From Bryobacteraceae bacterium (lineage in GTDB: Bacteria; Acidobacteriota; Terriglobia; Bryobacterales; Bryobacteraceae), in assembly GCA_030041985.1 (NCBI GenBank), contig JASIAM010000283.1, forward strand, positions 1 through 43,154: a stretch of DNA of 43,154 nucleotides, given 5' to 3'. The notes beneath the pieces are model-generated. The model saw nothing but the letters and a program-made list of their open reading frames with translations. It had not been told where the DNA came from and made no database searches. The position numbers and the translations under genes are program-made. The first letter of the stretch is position 1, and every line of letters starts with the position of its first letter. Of this stretch, positions 41,712 through 43,154 are shown piece by piece.

Positions 41712-43154
41712 ATGCTCGCAGACCAAGACCTCCTCTCGATCCAGGAGGTTCGCGCGAAAGTCGAAAAAGCCTGGTCGGCGTGGCAGCAGTACCTTACTTA
41801 TTCGCAGGAAAAGATCGACGCCATTGTGGAACACGCCGCCGCTGCCGCGCGTAGCCACTCCGAGCGGCTTGCCGCCCTGGCCGTCGAAGAAACCGGCTAC
41901 GGCAACGCGCGCGACAAACACCTCAAAAACATGCTGGCCGCGGACGTGCTTCCCCGGCGCATGCGCGGCCTCAAGACCGTGGGTGTCCTGAAGGAACTGC
42001 CGCAGGAGAAAGTCGTCGAGATTGGCGTTCCGGTAGGCGTCGTAGCTGCCATTTTGCCCACCACCAATCCCACCTCGACGGCGATCTACAAAAGCCTCAT
42101 CGCACTCAAGGCAGGCAACGCGATCGTGGTGAGTCCGCACCCGCGCGCCCACCAGTCGACGTGCGCCACGGCGGCGGTGCTCAGCGAAGCCGTCCTCGAA
42201 GCGGGCGCGCCCGAAGGCATTCTGCAGTGCGTCGATATGGCTACGCTAGAGGGCACGCAGGCCCTCATGCGCCACGAGCGCACCGCCGTGATTTTGGCCA
42301 CCGGCGGCATGGGTATCGTCAAAGCCGCATATTCGAGTGGTAAGCCGGCATTCGGCGTCGGCCCCGGCAATGTTCCCGCGTTGATCGATACCTCGGCGGA
42401 TCTCGAAGACGCGGTAGCCAAAGTGGTCGCCGGCAAGTCTTTTGATTACGGCACTGTCTGTTCGAGCGAGCAGGCGATCGTCGCGGAAGAACTGCTGCGC
42501 GGCCGCATCCTGGAAATCCTCAAATCGCTCAAAGCGTATCTGGCCAACGACGCGGAAAAGGCCGCGCTCGGCAAGCTGCTCATCCTTCCCAATTGGACAG
42601 TGAATCCACAATGCGTCGGCCAAGCGCCCCAGAAGATCGCGCAAATGGCCGGCTTCTCGATTCCCGCGGACACTTCCATCATCTGCGCCGAAATCGGCGG
42701 CGTCGGCAAACAGTACCCACTCTCCGCCGAAAAGCTTTCCCCCGTGCTTTCCTTGCATTTCGTGAAAGATTTCAACGCCGCCCTCGATACCTGCCACGCC
42801 TTGCTCCAATTCGGCGGCCTCGGCCACACGGCCGTCATTCATGCACGGTACGAGAAGCGAATCCGCGAATTCGGATTACGCGTGCCCGCCATGCGCGTGC
42901 TGGTGAACACCCCTGCGCCCCATGGCTCCACGGGCATCACTACGAATCTGTTTCCCGCCATGACGCTCGGCTGCGGCGCGGCAGCCGGCAATGCCACGTC
43001 CGATAACATTGGCCCCTTGCATCTCATCAACGTGAAACGCATCGCCTACCAGGTGCGGGAAAACGGAAGTGAATCCGAAGGCCATGTTCTCACGCCCGAT
43101 CGCACGACGATCGCGGCCGCGGTCGAGCGGTACCTTTCTTTACGTGGGTCCTTA
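41712..43154 (+). CDS. CoA-acylating aldehyde dehydrogenase of a microcompartment (PduP/EutE-like, runs off right edge)
   Basis: From ATG 41712 the frame stays open for 481 codons to the edge, about the full length of the family. The N-terminus (LLSIQEVRAKVEKAWSAWQ) is a short amphipathic helix that may act as an encapsulation peptide. The dehydrogenase core has ILPTTNPTST, KAGNAIVVSPHPRA, the nucleotide-binding ATGGMGIVKAAYSSGKPAFGVGPGN and the catalytic cysteine in DYGTVCSSEQAI. GLGHTAVIH and NTPAPHGSTG also match PduP/EutE. It converts an aldehyde, NAD+ and CoA to acyl-CoA and NADH inside the shell. The substrate (acetaldehyde, propionaldehyde, or lactaldehyde-derived) cannot be told from this gene alone. 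Confidence 0.93.
   Translation, partial: MLADQDLLSIQEVRAKVEKAWSAWQQYLTYSQEKIDAIVEHAAAAARSHSERLAALAVEETGYGNARDKHLKNMLAADVLPRRMRGLKTVGVLKELPQEKVVEIGVPVGVVAAILPTTNPTSTAIYKSLIALKAGNAIVVSPHPRAHQSTCATAAVLSEAVLEAGAPEGILQCVDMATLEGTQALMRHERTAVILATGGMGIVKAAYSSGKPAFGVGPGNVPALIDTSADLEDAVAKVVAGKSFDYGTVCSSEQAIVAEELLRGRILEILKSLKAYLANDAEKAALGKLLILPNWTVNPQCVGQAPQKIAQMAGFSIPADTSIICAEIGGVGKQYPLSAEKLSPVLSLHFVKDFNAALDTCHALLQFGGLGHTAVIHARYEKRIREFGLRVPAMRVLVNTPAPHGSTGITTNLFPAMTLGCGAAAGNATSDNIGPLHLINVKRIAYQVRENGSESEGHVLTPDRTTIAAAVERYLSLRGSL

Overview
The window reads as a chromosomal segment of an acidobacterium, most likely of the Bryobacter/Solibacter type. This rests on families that are strongly enriched in that phylum: an M56 (BlaR1-type) peptidase fused to the soil-associated TIGR03435 domain, a VWFA protein of the acidobacterial TIGR03436 type, and a large ADOP-type (acidobacterial duplicated orphan permease) MacB/FtsX permease. 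High-GC coding sequence, Ser/Thr kinases, a PEP-CTERM protein and a bacterial microcompartment gene fit the same picture. The assignment is inference from gene content; no rRNA or other phylogenetic marker was compared.

Layout. 1-2422 (minus): a compact cassette of VOC-fold protein, double-DUF427 protein and a MOSC/ferredoxin-reductase fusion that runs off the left edge. 2726-3169: a protein with only a sigma-70 region-4-like helix-turn-helix. 3547-5791 (minus): a BlaI repressor and BlaR1-like membrane peptidase overlapping by one base, with a perfect 7+6+7 operator upstream. 5903-8704 (minus): a secreted PQQ-type beta-propeller dehydrogenase and a VWFA protein, ended by a terminator hairpin. 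9109-10929: a pseudokinase-TM-SPOR protein divergent from a bactofilin. 11263-15851: a bicupin of the oxalate decarboxylase family, then (minus) a TPR lipoprotein followed by a PEP-CTERM protein. 16035-16809: a REP-associated tyrosine transposase (RAYT) between a perfect 28-bp inverted repeat, with a third copy of the repeat nearby. 17288-22179: a CheB-CheR-PAS-histidine kinase, an orphan GerE/LuxR helix-turn-helix protein and a NarL-type response regulator. 22184-22645: a four-helix-bundle (23S rRNA intervening-sequence/Avd-like) gene bracketed by inverted AGCTGAT-type repeat arrays. 22650-23417 (minus): a FliA/WhiG-type sigma factor. 23635-28539: ADOP permease and a class A penicillin-binding protein. 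28557-30861: SRPBCC protein, bicupin and Tat-exported phosphotriesterase-like protein, where the first two genes share a near-identical promoter block. 30881-33060 (minus): Ser/Thr kinase and GT4 glycosyltransferase. 33165-38431: a Kdp potassium-pump operon (Usp-like gene, 27-aa membrane peptide, kdpF, kdpA, kdpB, kdpC) with no kdpDE in view. 38451-41344: YbjQ-family protein (minus) and PriA helicase. 41424 to the right edge: a BMC shell protein and an acylating aldehyde dehydrogenase, probably the start of a microcompartment operon.

How the genes work together. Most units are independent housekeeping or envelope/signalling modules. The clear functional groupings are the BlaI/BlaR1-like protease switch, the hybrid kinase with its two DNA-binding partners, the Kdp pump, the Ser/Thr kinase-glycosyltransferase pair, and the microcompartment shell plus aldehyde dehydrogenase pair. 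The most interesting structural signals are the two repeat-bracketed single-gene units (RAYT/REP and four-helix-bundle/AGCTGAT arrays) and the pseudokinase-SPOR/bactofilin pair. I found no rRNA, convincing tRNA, CRISPR array, prophage or plasmid replication gene.
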